Positions 1 through 7,074 are shown, numbered from the stretch's first letter. The stretch: 12,480 nt of DNA from Methanobacterium sp. (GCA_028682985.1 JAJRAE010000019.1:1-12480), one strand, 5' to 3'. Made by a program: numbers and translations. The notes: a model not told the origin generated them from the sequence alone.

Positions 1-30
1 AAATCAAGGTCCCTAAAATTTAACAAAATA

Positions 31-63
31 AAAATTTATTCAAAATTTATTCAAAAATTTCTC
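31..63. repeat. Short AT-rich tandem repeat, 11-bp unit, about three copies
   Basis: Two exact copies of AAAATTTATTC (31-41 and 42-52) are followed by a diverged third copy, AAAAATTTCTC (53-63). The repeat lies in the AT-rich stretch downstream of the LCP-like gene. It is probably a small slippage repeat in non-coding DNA; no function is evident. Confidence 0.5.
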
Positions 64-142
64 AAAATAACCCAAAGCATTTCTAAAATTATCTAAAATA
101 TTTTTCCCAAAAAATAAATCAAAAAAATAAATAAAATAAAAG

Positions 143-166
143 CAAGGAAAAAAAATTAAATCCTTG
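143..166 (-). terminator. Probable terminator of the LCP-like gene
   Basis: Just beyond the stop codon of the minus-strand gene there is an inverted repeat, CAAGGA at 143-148 and TCCTTG at 161-166. The loop is A-rich on the plus strand, so the minus-strand transcript carries a run of seven to eight U in the loop, followed by more U-rich sequence towards position 100. Archaeal termination depends mainly on oligo-T tracts, which fits. The hairpin itself may be incidental. Confidence 0.4.
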
Positions 167-183
167 AATACCTGTTTAAATGC

Positions 184-900
184 CTATCCCAGCACGTTGC
201 TCATACTTTCTGCAGTTATGAACCGGTATGCCCAGTCATTTGGTACAACGATAATATTACCGGCCTGGTACTGGCTTATGATGGCGTTCATGATGTTGGA
301 ACGGTTGGTCTTATCCCTGCTGGCGTTTTTAACTGCTAATGCCACAGATTCAACAGCGTTACCTCGACTCAAATTACCCTGTGTTTGCTCGTTACGGAGG
401 AAATCTATGGTGTTATTATTCACATAACCCTGCTCAGGGATGGTTACACCACCCACTGACTGTATAACAGCATCAATGGCTTCGGGTTTAACCATAACCA
501 CCACATCTGTTTTAATACCTGTGTTGTACTCCACAATTTCCTGGGCCAACTGGGCGTCGTAAGTGACGTTTTCGTACCATAAACTGTCATGCAACACCAG
601 CACATTCAGCCCCTGGGCCTGCACCTCAGCAGGTGCAGCGGCGGTGGGGTGTTTCATACCGCCTGGATAGATAGGTGTGTAATTTTTGATATTTCCATTA
701 TCCAGATTTACTATAAATGCCATGTCCACAGAACCCGGCCCAGGACGTCCTTCAGATGGGTCCACACATAAAACCAGCACCTTAGCATTTAAAGTGCTCT
801 GTAAGGGCCCGGTTTTATCCATGTATAGGTATGATAGAGCTCCCCCTATAATTACCAGGATCACCACAATTATGAGTAAACCCTTTACTAATCCGCGCAT
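184..900 (-). CDS. Membrane-anchored LCP/DUF4012-like protein
   Basis: A 238-residue protein with one N-terminal membrane helix (about residues 5-27) and the rest predicted outside the cell. Two segments resemble the LytR-CpsA-Psr (LCP) fold and the related DUF4012 family: the strand-loop 'VLVLCVDPSEGRPG' (41-54), with Arg52 where LCP proteins carry a pyrophosphate-binding Arg, and 'VVMVKPEAIDAVIQSVGGVT' (133-152). LCP enzymes of bacteria attach undecaprenyl-linked glycopolymers to the wall. The usual 'PRD' segment after the first motif is not recognisable, so activity is uncertain. Several N-x-S/T sequons (N73, N111, N162, N176, N192, N199) agree with an extracytoplasmic location. The ATG at 900 is preceded by GAGAGGTT (minus strand, 915-908) at a spacing of seven. 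The gene diverges from the UDP-sugar dehydrogenase gene. A role in attaching a surface glycan is inferred from family and context only. Confidence 0.75.
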   Translation of the reverse strand: MRGLVKGLLIIVVILVIIGGALSYLYMDKTGPLQSTLNAKVLVLCVDPSEGRPGPGSVDMAFIVNLDNGNIKNYTPIYPGGMKHPTAAAPAEVQAQGLNVLVLHDSLWYENVTYDAQLAQEIVEYNTGIKTDVVVMVKPEAIDAVIQSVGGVTIPEQGYVNNNTIDFLRNEQTQGNLSRGNAVESVALAVKNASRDKTNRSNIMNAIISQYQAGNIIVVPNDWAYRFITAESMSNVLG

Positions 901-958
901 AAATTATAACCTCTCAATATTCTTTTATTTCTAAATCTCTTTTTTTGTTGTTTATCTT

Positions 959-969
959 TTATTTATAGT
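959..969 (-). promoter_or_regulatory. Candidate TATA box for the LCP-like gene
   Basis: On the minus strand this reads ACTATAAATAA, close to an archaeal TATA box. It would place transcription start about 25 bases downstream, near 938, giving a leader of roughly 35-40 bases that includes the GAGAGGTT ribosome binding site. The flanks are very AT-rich, so chance matches are common. Confidence 0.35.
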
Positions 970-1310
970 TTATTTCATTTTTATCTAAATTCACTTAAAA
1001 TGGATAGTTAATAATAATTTATTCAAGAAAGTATATTTAATTATTTATTTTTATAAGAAAATATTAGGTTTTTATTGATCTGACTAGATATATAAAGTTA
1101 AGTAAAATTTGGGAAAAATATTATTAATATAAACAAAGCATTTATCTAAATTAATTAAAATATACATTAAAAATGGAGTTTAAATAGAATTATCAAATGA
1201 TTTTTTATTTTAATCTAAATCCTATTCTCTTTAAATAAATTTTGCACGCTGAAAAGGTTTAGTAATTCAATCAAATATGTTAATGGTAAATAAATAAAAT
1301 TTTTTATTAG

Positions 1311-1326
1311 ATTAATATATAATAAT
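1311..1326 (+). promoter_or_regulatory. Candidate TATA box for the UDP-sugar dehydrogenase gene
   Basis: ATTAATATATAATAAT resembles an archaeal TATA element. It would start a transcript near 1343 with a leader of about 75 bases. A second match at 1379-1390 is too close to the ribosome binding site (AGAGGAG, 1405-1411). The assignment is weak because the whole spacer is AT-rich. Confidence 0.3.
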
Positions 1327-1417
1327 TCGATTAAATAATGATATTCATTTAATTTTAATTAAAAAGAATATTTTAAGAAATATTATAATAAAATAACTTT
1401 TATTAGAGGAGTAATTC

Positions 1418-2719
1418 ATGAAAATAACGGTTATAGGAGCAGGATATGTTGGACTGGTCACTGCGGTCTGTCTGGCTGAAGTAGGACATGAAGTGTTATG
1501 CGCCAAGAAAACAACCAGAAATCTGGACAAACTACGAAATGGAATATCACCAATATACGAGCTGGGATTAACTGAAATGCTCCAGAGCAACCTGAAAAGG
1601 GGAAGGATTGAGTTTACCACTGATATGGAGAAGGCGGTGGAGTTCAGCGACGTGATATTTATCTGTGTGGGCACACCCAGCAACCAGAAAGGGGAAGCTG
1701 ACCTGGACCAGGTCTTTGAGGTGTCCAGATCCGTGGCTGAGCACATGGACCGCTACAAGTTATTAATCGAGAAATCAACAGTACCGGTGAACACCCACCA
1801 GAAGATAGAGAAAATCATGAGTAGTATAACTGATATTGAGTTTGAAGTGGCCAGCAACCCTGAATTTTTGAGTGAGGGCAACAGTGTCCACAACTTCATG
1901 CACCCCCACCGGATAGTGGTGGGTGTGGCAAGTGAAAGGGCTCGGAAGATCTTCCAGGAAATATACGAACCCTTCACCAGTGAGGGGTACCCCCTGCTCT
2001 TCAGCGATGTGGCATCAGCTGAGATAATCAAGTACGCTTCCAACGCCTTCCTGGCAATTAAAATCAGCTACATCAACATGATAGCGGATCTCTGTGAGAA
2101 GACCGGGGCCAACATAGATTATGTGAGTCGGGGTGTGGGATTAGACCACCGTATCGGTGATAAATTCCTTGATGCCGGCCTGGGCTATGGGGGAAGCTGT
2201 CTGCCTAAAGATGTAAACGCGCTCATCGAAACCTACCAGGAATACCAGCTGGACAACGGATTGCTGGTTGAAACCCGGAAGATAAACCAGCAGAGAAGAG
2301 AGAAATTCTATGAAGATATAATGGAAGCCTTAGAGAAGGTGGATGGGAAGACCATAACCATCTGGGGCCTGGCATTCAAGCCCAACACCGACGACATCCG
2401 GGCAGCACCCGCAGTGGACATAGTACAGAAACTGAAAGAGTCCGGGGCCAAATTGAAATTATACGATCCCCAGGCAAAGGAGAACTTCTCCCGCAAAATA
2501 CCAGAAGAAGGCAACATCACCTACTACCAGGATAAATATGAGGCACTGGAAGATTCAGATGCTCTGGTGATAATAACAGACTGGAAGGAATTCGAAGAAC
2601 CAGATATGGATAAAATAAAAGAACTTATGAACTCTCCCAATATCTTCGACGGCCGGAATATTCTGGATAAAGAGCTGATGGCACAGAAGGAGTTTAATTA
2701 TTATAGCATGGGCCGATAG
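1418..2719 (+). CDS. ugd: UDP-glucose 6-dehydrogenase-type nucleotide-sugar dehydrogenase
   Basis: A 433-residue cytoplasmic enzyme of the UDP-glucose/GDP-mannose dehydrogenase family, which oxidises a UDP-sugar twice with NAD+ to the UDP-uronate. The N-terminal Rossmann domain begins 'MKITVIGAGYVGL' (GxGxxG at 7-12). 'KSTVPV' and the Lys205/Asn209 'KYASN' segment follow, then the catalytic cysteine, Cys261, in 'GYGGSCLPKD', and the C-terminal UDP-binding domain ('WGLAFKPNTDDIR'). The CLPKD form favours the UDP-glucose subgroup over the ManNAc/GlcNAc-type enzymes, but the substrate is not proven. The start is set by AGAGGAG at 1405-1411, six bases before ATG. Odd point: residues 30-36 (KKTTRNL) replace the expected acidic loop after the second beta strand, where these enzymes hold the NAD-ribose-binding Asp; see findings. 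Base composition is higher in GC than in genes to the right. It probably supplies UDP-glucuronate for surface glycans. Confidence 0.9.
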   Translation: MKITVIGAGYVGLVTAVCLAEVGHEVLCAKKTTRNLDKLRNGISPIYELGLTEMLQSNLKRGRIEFTTDMEKAVEFSDVIFICVGTPSNQKGEADLDQVFEVSRSVAEHMDRYKLLIEKSTVPVNTHQKIEKIMSSITDIEFEVASNPEFLSEGNSVHNFMHPHRIVVGVASERARKIFQEIYEPFTSEGYPLLFSDVASAEIIKYASNAFLAIKISYINMIADLCEKTGANIDYVSRGVGLDHRIGDKFLDAGLGYGGSCLPKDVNALIETYQEYQLDNGLLVETRKINQQRREKFYEDIMEALEKVDGKTITIWGLAFKPNTDDIRAAPAVDIVQKLKESGAKLKLYDPQAKENFSRKIPEEGNITYYQDKYEALEDSDALVIITDWKEFEEPDMDKIKELMNSPNIFDGRNILDKELMAQKEFNYYSMGR

Positions 2720-2801
2720 AAAACAATTAAATTTTAATAACTCATTTTAATTAATTTATGATGTAAATTCTTTTTATTATTTTAAAACCCATATCTACAC
2801 G
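2720..2801. terminator. Short convergent spacer with T-rich tracts
   Basis: This 82-bp spacer lies between the ends of two converging genes. On the plus strand the T-rich run at about 2768-2783 can end transcription of the dehydrogenase gene. On the minus strand the A/T-rich stretch at 2720-2740 may do the same for the TPR-CPBP gene. No strong hairpin is visible. Confidence 0.35.
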
Positions 2802-4127
2802 TTAAAACGGCAGCCAACTATACAACAGCGGCGCGTAGAAGGGCACTATTAAAAAGAGCATGGTGTTAGATATTCCGTGAGACATGGTAACTCCGAATAT
2901 GCTTTTGGTCTTATAGAAGGCGATACCGTAGAATATAGCCACAGTGAACACGAATATTAAATCGTAGAAACTGGTCCAGCCTATGTGAAGCGCTGTAAAG
3001 AGAAGGGCGGTATAGAGTAAACCAAAAACCACTCCAAACACATTCATAGCATTCTTCTGGATAATACCTCTAAATAAAATCTCTTCGGCCAGTCCAGTGG
3101 ATATGATTAGAATTATCGATGCAAATATTAAATTGATTAGGTTGAAGGTGCCAATTAAGGGTTTTGGCTGCAGGATCAGGTACTCAATGGTTCCCAGGAA
3201 CACTCCGGTTACGGCAATTAAAAGCTGTACTGGTATGTTGCCCCATACGAATCCGACATTCTTAAATGACAGTCCCTGGCTGCGCATTATGGTGAAGGAT
3301 GCGGCAAATAAAGGTATGCTTATTATGGGGAACCAGTAAAGTGCGTCGATCTGCATCAGGGGAATGGAAAGCCCGATTATTCGGATAATGGGCAGAGCCA
3401 TCATGGACCTCAAAAGGATGGAGAAGTTATAGGAGGTCTTCAAAGAAGAATTAATTAACAATGCGAATAGGATAATAGCATCCAGTGCCAGGCCCACCTG
3501 CAGGTTGAAGTATGCAACCATAACTTCCGCCACTATCAACCCCAGTAGGTATAAAATGGCCAGTGCTATTTCCTTACGGGAGATCATGAATTTGGAGCGT
3601 TTTTTCTCTATGTTCTGGCTTATCTCATCATAGTGGGCATGTCCCTGATGTCCCGATTCCTCAAATTTATGGAAGGATCTTTTATATTCATCCAGAGCAT
3701 CCTGCCAGGCGCCCTGGGATTCATAGGTGCTGGCAATAAGCCCCCGGACAATGGCCTCTCTTTCCACATCCTTGTTCTTATGGAAGCTCTTAACAGCCCG
3801 GTCGTAGTAACGGCGGGCCTCATCATGATCCTCATGTTTCTCATGGATAATGCCCAGCCCAGTTAGACAGTAACCCTTACCAGCGTACTCTTTCTTCCTT
3901 GAGAAAATGTTCAGTGAATTTTTATAGTACTGCTCTGCGGTGTCGTATTCCGTCATTTCAGAGTAGAGGTTTCCCATTTTCAAAAACAGTTCAGCCTGAT
4001 CTATCTCTTGATCATTACGTATATAATTCAGAGCCTTTTTATAATAGATCAGGGCGTCTTTATAGTTCTCCTGGTTGTAGAGGCTGTCCGCCATCTCTAA
4101 GAATTCATGGGATTCCTGTTTCTGCAT
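2802..4127 (-). CDS. TPR-CPBP (CAAX-protease/Abi-like) membrane fusion protein
   Basis: A 441-residue protein in two parts. Residues about 7-160 form four TPR-like helical repeats with an even spacing of about 40 residues; they usually bind other proteins and here should face the cytoplasm. After a charged linker, residues about 184-438 form a polytopic CPBP (PF02517-type) domain with all three motifs: E348-E349-x3-R353 ('AEEILFRG'), F377-x3-H381, and H417-x3-N421. These match the metal-independent glutamate protease centre of Rce1-like enzymes, so it is potentially active. The membrane part aligns along its full length with the protein at 4655-5431, so the two are paralogues and this one gained a TPR front end (or the other lost it). 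The ATG at 4127 has only a modest GGTG-like site upstream (minus strand TTTGGTGCC). The substrate is unknown; neighbouring glycan genes suggest, but do not show, a role in the envelope. Confidence 0.85.
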   Translation of the reverse strand: MQKQESHEFLEMADSLYNQENYKDALIYYKKALNYIRNDQEIDQAELFLKMGNLYSEMTEYDTAEQYYKNSLNIFSRKKEYAGKGYCLTGLGIIHEKHEDHDEARRYYDRAVKSFHKNKDVEREAIVRGLIASTYESQGAWQDALDEYKRSFHKFEESGHQGHAHYDEISQNIEKKRSKFMISRKEIALAILYLLGLIVAEVMVAYFNLQVGLALDAIILFALLINSSLKTSYNFSILLRSMMALPIIRIIGLSIPLMQIDALYWFPIISIPLFAASFTIMRSQGLSFKNVGFVWGNIPVQLLIAVTGVFLGTIEYLILQPKPLIGTFNLINLIFASIILIISTGLAEEILFRGIIQKNAMNVFGVVFGLLYTALLFTALHIGWTSFYDLIFVFTVAIFYGIAFYKTKSIFGVTMSHGISNTMLFLIVPFYAPLLYSWLPF

Positions 4128-4165
4128 CTATGGCACCAAATATCTATTTAAATTAATTTTCATAC

Positions 4166-4173
4166 TTTATAAA
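4166..4173 (-). promoter_or_regulatory. Candidate TATA box for the TPR-CPBP gene
   Basis: TTTATAAA lies 39-46 bases upstream of the ATG at 4127. A start about 25 bases downstream would leave a leader of some 15-18 bases containing the GGTG-like site. The sequence is palindromic, so it could also serve the plus strand. Confidence 0.4.
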
Positions 4174-4309
4174 TGGGTTTACAAGTTATATTTGTTAGTA
4201 TATTCTTTATATTTATGGGCTTGAATTACTAGGTTTTTCCTTATAGATATGTAGGGCAATTATTTTTTTTTTAATCTATTTATAGGAATTTAATCAATAT
4301 TATATAATA

Positions 4310-4546
4310 ATGATATCTACGTTATCACCGTTCGATCCAAGTATGATGACTGATGTAATGACATTCAGTATTTTTATTTTTACCATTGCCTGTTTGATAA
4401 TACTTCTTTCCCTTAAAATTTTAATCAAATCAGAGTTACAAAAAAATTCTGTTAAAAGAGTTCAGGACGGAATAAATGTTCTTTTACCGCCCTTTCAGAT
4501 AATATTTATTTTATTTGTAATAGAAAGAGTTGCTTCACTATTTTAA
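4310..4546 (+). CDS. Small two-helix membrane protein, unknown function
   Basis: A 78-residue ORF that I do not recognise. It has two clear hydrophobic segments, about residues 17-37 and 56-75, joined by a charged linker rich in Lys, Gln and Arg (38-54), and so would form a membrane hairpin. No catalytic motif is visible. No good ribosome binding site precedes the ATG at 4310. A TTTATAGG element near 4278-4285 sits at about the distance expected for a leaderless transcript starting at or just before the ATG. A later start at ATG 4343 or 4346 is possible. It lies alone between minus-strand genes and ends just before a terminator-like hairpin, which supports it as a real transcription unit. It overlaps no other gene. 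It could still be a chance ORF in AT-rich DNA. Confidence 0.5.
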   Translation: MISTLSPFDPSMMTDVMTFSIFIFTIACLIILLSLKILIKSELQKNSVKRVQDGINVLLPPFQIIFILFVIERVASLF

Positions 4547-4573
4547 CATCTATATCACCAATAAAAAAGAGAT

Positions 4574-4598
4574 TTAGAGATTTTTTTCTCTAATTTTT
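4574..4598. terminator. Bidirectional terminator between convergent genes
   Basis: A perfect 7-bp inverted repeat, TTAGAGA (4574-4580) and TCTCTAA (4587-4593), has a T6 loop and is followed on the plus strand by TTTTT (4594-4598). On the minus strand the same hairpin is followed, a few bases on, by a T6 run (complement of 4563-4568). It is therefore well placed to end both the small plus-strand ORF and the minus-strand CPBP gene. Confidence 0.5.
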
Positions 4599-4654
4599 AA
4601 TTTCTAAAACACTTTTTTAGTTCTAATTATACTATTTTAGTTTCATAAATTACA

Positions 4655-5431
4655 CTATAATAAAAGGTAGTATGGGAGAATCAACAACAGTATTATGTTT
4701 GACATACCATGGGCCAGTGCGATTCCCACGATGCTTTTCGTTTTATAGAAGATGTACCCGTAGAATAACCCCACCAGGAAAATGAATATTAAATCTGGAA
4801 ATGAGTTCTGGCCAATATTCAAAACAGTGAAAAGTAATGTGGAATACAATATTCCAAATCCTGCCCCGAGAGCTTTTTGAGCGTTTCTCTGGATTATACC
4901 TCTAAAAAGCAGTTCTTCAGCTAATCCTGTGCTTATAAATATAATAATAGTACTGATAATGAACGGTTCGAGGTTTAGGGTGGGAATTATTGGTTTGGGT
5001 TCTAGAATGAAATATTCTGCCATACCGAATAAAATCCCTATAAGAGCTACCAGTATCTGTATTGGAAGGTAATTCAAGTTTAACCCCACATCCTGTAAGG
5101 ATAAACCTTGAACTTTTATGAGGGCAATTGAAATTGCAAATATCGGAATGGCTATTAATAGAAGCCAGTAAATTTGTGGTAATGGTATTAAAGGTATGGA
5201 TAAACTCACAATCAGAACAACAGGTAAGGCCGTCATGCTCCGAAGTAAATAGCCCAGATGTTCTGATCTGGTTACAGATGAGTGGATTAGCAGGGCGAAT
5301 AGTATCATTGCTTCCAGTACCAACCCTAACTGCAGGTTATAGAAGGCTACGAAATATTCTCCAGTAATCAATGCTGATAAGTAGAACAGTAAGAAAAGTA
5401 TTTCCAGTTTTGGAAGTTTTAGCTTGTTCAT
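4655..5431 (-). CDS. CPBP-family membrane protein with altered motif 2
   Basis: A 258-residue polytopic membrane protein of the CPBP/Abi (Rce1-like) family, the stand-alone paralogue of the membrane half of the protein at 2802-4127. Shared landmarks include 'LLRSM' with 'ALP', 'FNLQ/YNLQ' and 'EPKP/QPKP'. Motif 1 is intact (E172-E173-x3-R177), as is motif 3 (H241-x3-N245). Motif 2, normally F-x3-H, reads 'FTVLN', so Asn205 (codon AAT at 4819-4817) replaces the histidine that helps activate water in Rce1-type proteases. The protein may have lost peptidase activity and serve as a binding or scaffold protein. The ATG at 5431 follows GAGGTT (5444-5439), which overlaps the TGA stop of the upstream gene. 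The 11-base gap indicates an operon with translational coupling to the GT-C-like gene. Confidence 0.85.
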   Translation of the reverse strand: MNKLKLPKLEILFLLFYLSALITGEYFVAFYNLQLGLVLEAMILFALLIHSSVTRSEHLGYLLRSMTALPVVLIVSLSIPLIPLPQIYWLLLIAIPIFAISIALIKVQGLSLQDVGLNLNYLPIQILVALIGILFGMAEYFILEPKPIIPTLNLEPFIISTIIIFISTGLAEELLFRGIIQRNAQKALGAGFGILYSTLLFTVLNIGQNSFPDLIFIFLVGLFYGYIFYKTKSIVGIALAHGMSNIILLLILPYYLLL

Positions 5432-5442
5432 TTAATCTAACC

Positions 5443-7023
5443 TCAATCCAGTACCAGTTCAACAACGGTGTAATTTTCATTTTCAAATACTATCCTGGCG
5501 TAACTGGGTATTATTAGGTTTGAATCGTTGTAATAGATTACATTGTTAACCCAGTGCACAGCTGTCTCATTATGTGATATGTACTTCAATGTTTTATCAT
5601 ATAATATGTAGCCAATTCTTTTTTCTATAAAGACCGGTTTGTGGTCGGTTTGGTAACCCAGAAGATGGAAATCCTTATAATCAAATGGCTGATCAGTTGT
5701 TGCAGTCAGGAACATGCCTAAATAATAATTGTTGGTTAGAACTACTTTTGATCTGTTCCCGTTCTGTTTAAACCAGTTTGATACTTCTATTTCAGAGTTT
5801 GTGGGCGGTGCAATTTTCACTAAACCCCAATCTGTTTTAAGATCAAATTCCACAATGTCCTGACTGGTTACAGTTAATATCCCTTGAAAAACGGATAGTA
5901 TAATTATTATAATTAAGAATAATGAAGCTTTATGTTTTTTATCTATTTGCGGAATATAATTTCGATTTTTAAATAGGTTGCCCTGTCTTAATTTATGGTA
6001 TATATAACTCACACCACAACCTCCCAGAATCGAGAGAGGCAGGATTAAGTAAATTAAAATTCGGTATGATATGACATTTAATCCTGCTAAGTAAGATAAG
6101 CTCAAAAGGAACATGGATAAAACCCATAAGATCAGCATTAAATCTTTAACACGCCTTTTTGCAAGGGCCAATACAAATCCCACTAATCCAAATACTAAAA
6201 CAAGCAAACCAATATTTCTTAAATAGCCCAAGAAACTAATGGGCCTTACGTCAACTGTGATTAAAAGCGTACCTATGGTTGTTAACCAGTTTTGTAGGAC
6301 ATAATTAATGGATTGAAGTTTAAAGATGAGTAACAGTGCAATTATAATCCCAATAACCAGTAACAGTAAAGCAACGAGTTTTCGGTGGTGGTTGAAAATT
6401 GATACATACTTCTTAAATCCAATAATCAAGAATGAAGCGAATATTATTACTGTGCTTAACAACGCTCCCAGATGGGTTGATGCAATCAGAACCAACAGCA
6501 GCCCCACAACAGCCAAATACTTATAATTTCTGTCATGCATTACCAGATATAGGAAATAGACTGCGAACAACAAAAATATCAAAGCAAAATTTTCGGGTAG
6601 GGTTAACAAGAATCTACCAAATAAAAGTGATGATAAGAGTAAAATTCCGGCTGAAAACCCAGCAAGAAGTCCGTAAAATTTCTTCGAAACTAAAGTAACT
6701 GATAAAATTAATGAAAATGCAACAAACGGCTGTAAAAACCGGACCAACTGAAAATAATCAATATTCAGCAAATTACCAAATGTAGCCAGAGCTAAATGGA
6801 ATAGAGGAGGGTAATAAATGAAAAAACTCTGGGAAACGGGATCTATACCGGGATCGATGAATACCAGTCCATAAGTACTGTATATTTTTGCTACATGAAC
6901 ATGCCAAAAAATGTCAAAGCTAAGGGGCCAGCCGTTGGTTAAAGTTGGGTATAAAGCCAGGAGAAAAGCTATCACTGCCGGAATTAATAGAAGATATGAA
7001 GAATATTTATTTTTATACATCAC
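5443..7023 (-). CDS. Polytopic GT-C-like glycosyltransferase
   Basis: A protein of about 526 residues with roughly ten or eleven membrane helices over residues 10-390, then a soluble C-terminal region of about 130 residues predicted outside the membrane. The first loop holds 'SFDIFWHVHVAKIY' (35-48), with Asp37 where GT-C enzymes place a catalytic or metal-binding acid, then 'GIDP' and 'YYPPLFHL' (70-77). This is the usual layout of archaeal GT-C proteins that transfer sugars from polyprenyl-phosphate donors on the outer face. The exact family (GT39-like or STT3-like) cannot be settled by eye. The frame opens with GTG at 7023 directly followed by ATG at 7020. AGGGG (7032-7028) lies four bases before the GTG and seven before the ATG, so the ATG at 7020 may be the true start. 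It is the first gene of an operon with the CPBP gene at 5431 and diverges from the DUF1616 gene. Confidence 0.75.
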   Translation of the reverse strand: MMYKNKYSSYLLLIPAVIAFLLALYPTLTNGWPLSFDIFWHVHVAKIYSTYGLVFIDPGIDPVSQSFFIYYPPLFHLALATFGNLLNIDYFQLVRFLQPFVAFSLILSVTLVSKKFYGLLAGFSAGILLLSSLLFGRFLLTLPENFALIFLLFAVYFLYLVMHDRNYKYLAVVGLLLVLIASTHLGALLSTVIIFASFLIIGFKKYVSIFNHHRKLVALLLLVIGIIIALLLIFKLQSINYVLQNWLTTIGTLLITVDVRPISFLGYLRNIGLLVLVFGLVGFVLALAKRRVKDLMLILWVLSMFLLSLSYLAGLNVISYRILIYLILPLSILGGCGVSYIYHKLRQGNLFKNRNYIPQIDKKHKASLFLIIIIILSVFQGILTVTSQDIVEFDLKTDWGLVKIAPPTNSEIEVSNWFKQNGNRSKVVLTNNYYLGMFLTATTDQPFDYKDFHLLGYQTDHKPVFIEKRIGYILYDKTLKYISHNETAVHWVNNVIYYNDSNLIIPSYARIVFENENYTVVELVLD

Positions 7024-7051
7024 TTGACCCCTAATACATTAATAACATATC

Positions 7052-7074
7052 AATATAATCATTTTTTAAAGACT
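7052..7074 (-). promoter_or_regulatory. Candidate promoter of the GT-C/CPBP operon
   Basis: On the minus strand this stretch reads through TTTAAAAAATG to GATTATATTGA, which offers two overlapping TATA-like matches 30-50 bases upstream of the start codons. Either would give a short leader containing the AGGGG site. Local AT richness makes the choice uncertain. Confidence 0.3.

Larger units (their letters stand above)
901..1417. other. 517-bp AT-rich divergent intergenic region
   Basis: This gene-free stretch separates two divergently transcribed genes and should hold both promoters. It is strikingly A+T-rich, with no convincing ORF. The only locally GC-richer patch is around 1243-1256 (GCACGCTG). 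Two loosely similar segments, near 1264-1280 and 1324-1340 (AATTCAATCAAAT and AATTCGATTAAAT), lie 60 bp apart and could be regulatory half-sites or chance. I see no tRNA or other structured RNA. Confidence 0.6.

Noticed and set aside
1..130. AT-rich repeats at the left edge as a CRISPR array or replication origin
   Set aside because: Units are 11 bp, directly adjacent and without spacers; no origin-binding elements or Orc/Cdc6 gene are visible.
164..934. Plus-strand open frames across the LCP-like gene
   Set aside because: Shadows of the minus-strand gene, without ribosome binding sites or family features.
1345..2043. Open frames on the minus strand opposite the UDP-sugar dehydrogenase gene (1345-1746 and 1753-2043)
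   Set aside because: They lie antisense to a gene with a clear family match and have no recognisable protein features.
3620..4156. Open frames on both strands within the TPR region (3620-3844, 3633-3866, 3899-4156)
   Set aside because: They overlap a clear TPR-coding sequence and arise from its codon pattern.
5128..6698. Plus-strand frames opposite the CPBP and GT-C genes (5128-5367, 6326-6526, 6432-6698)
   Set aside because: Antisense to convincing membrane proteins; no independent support.
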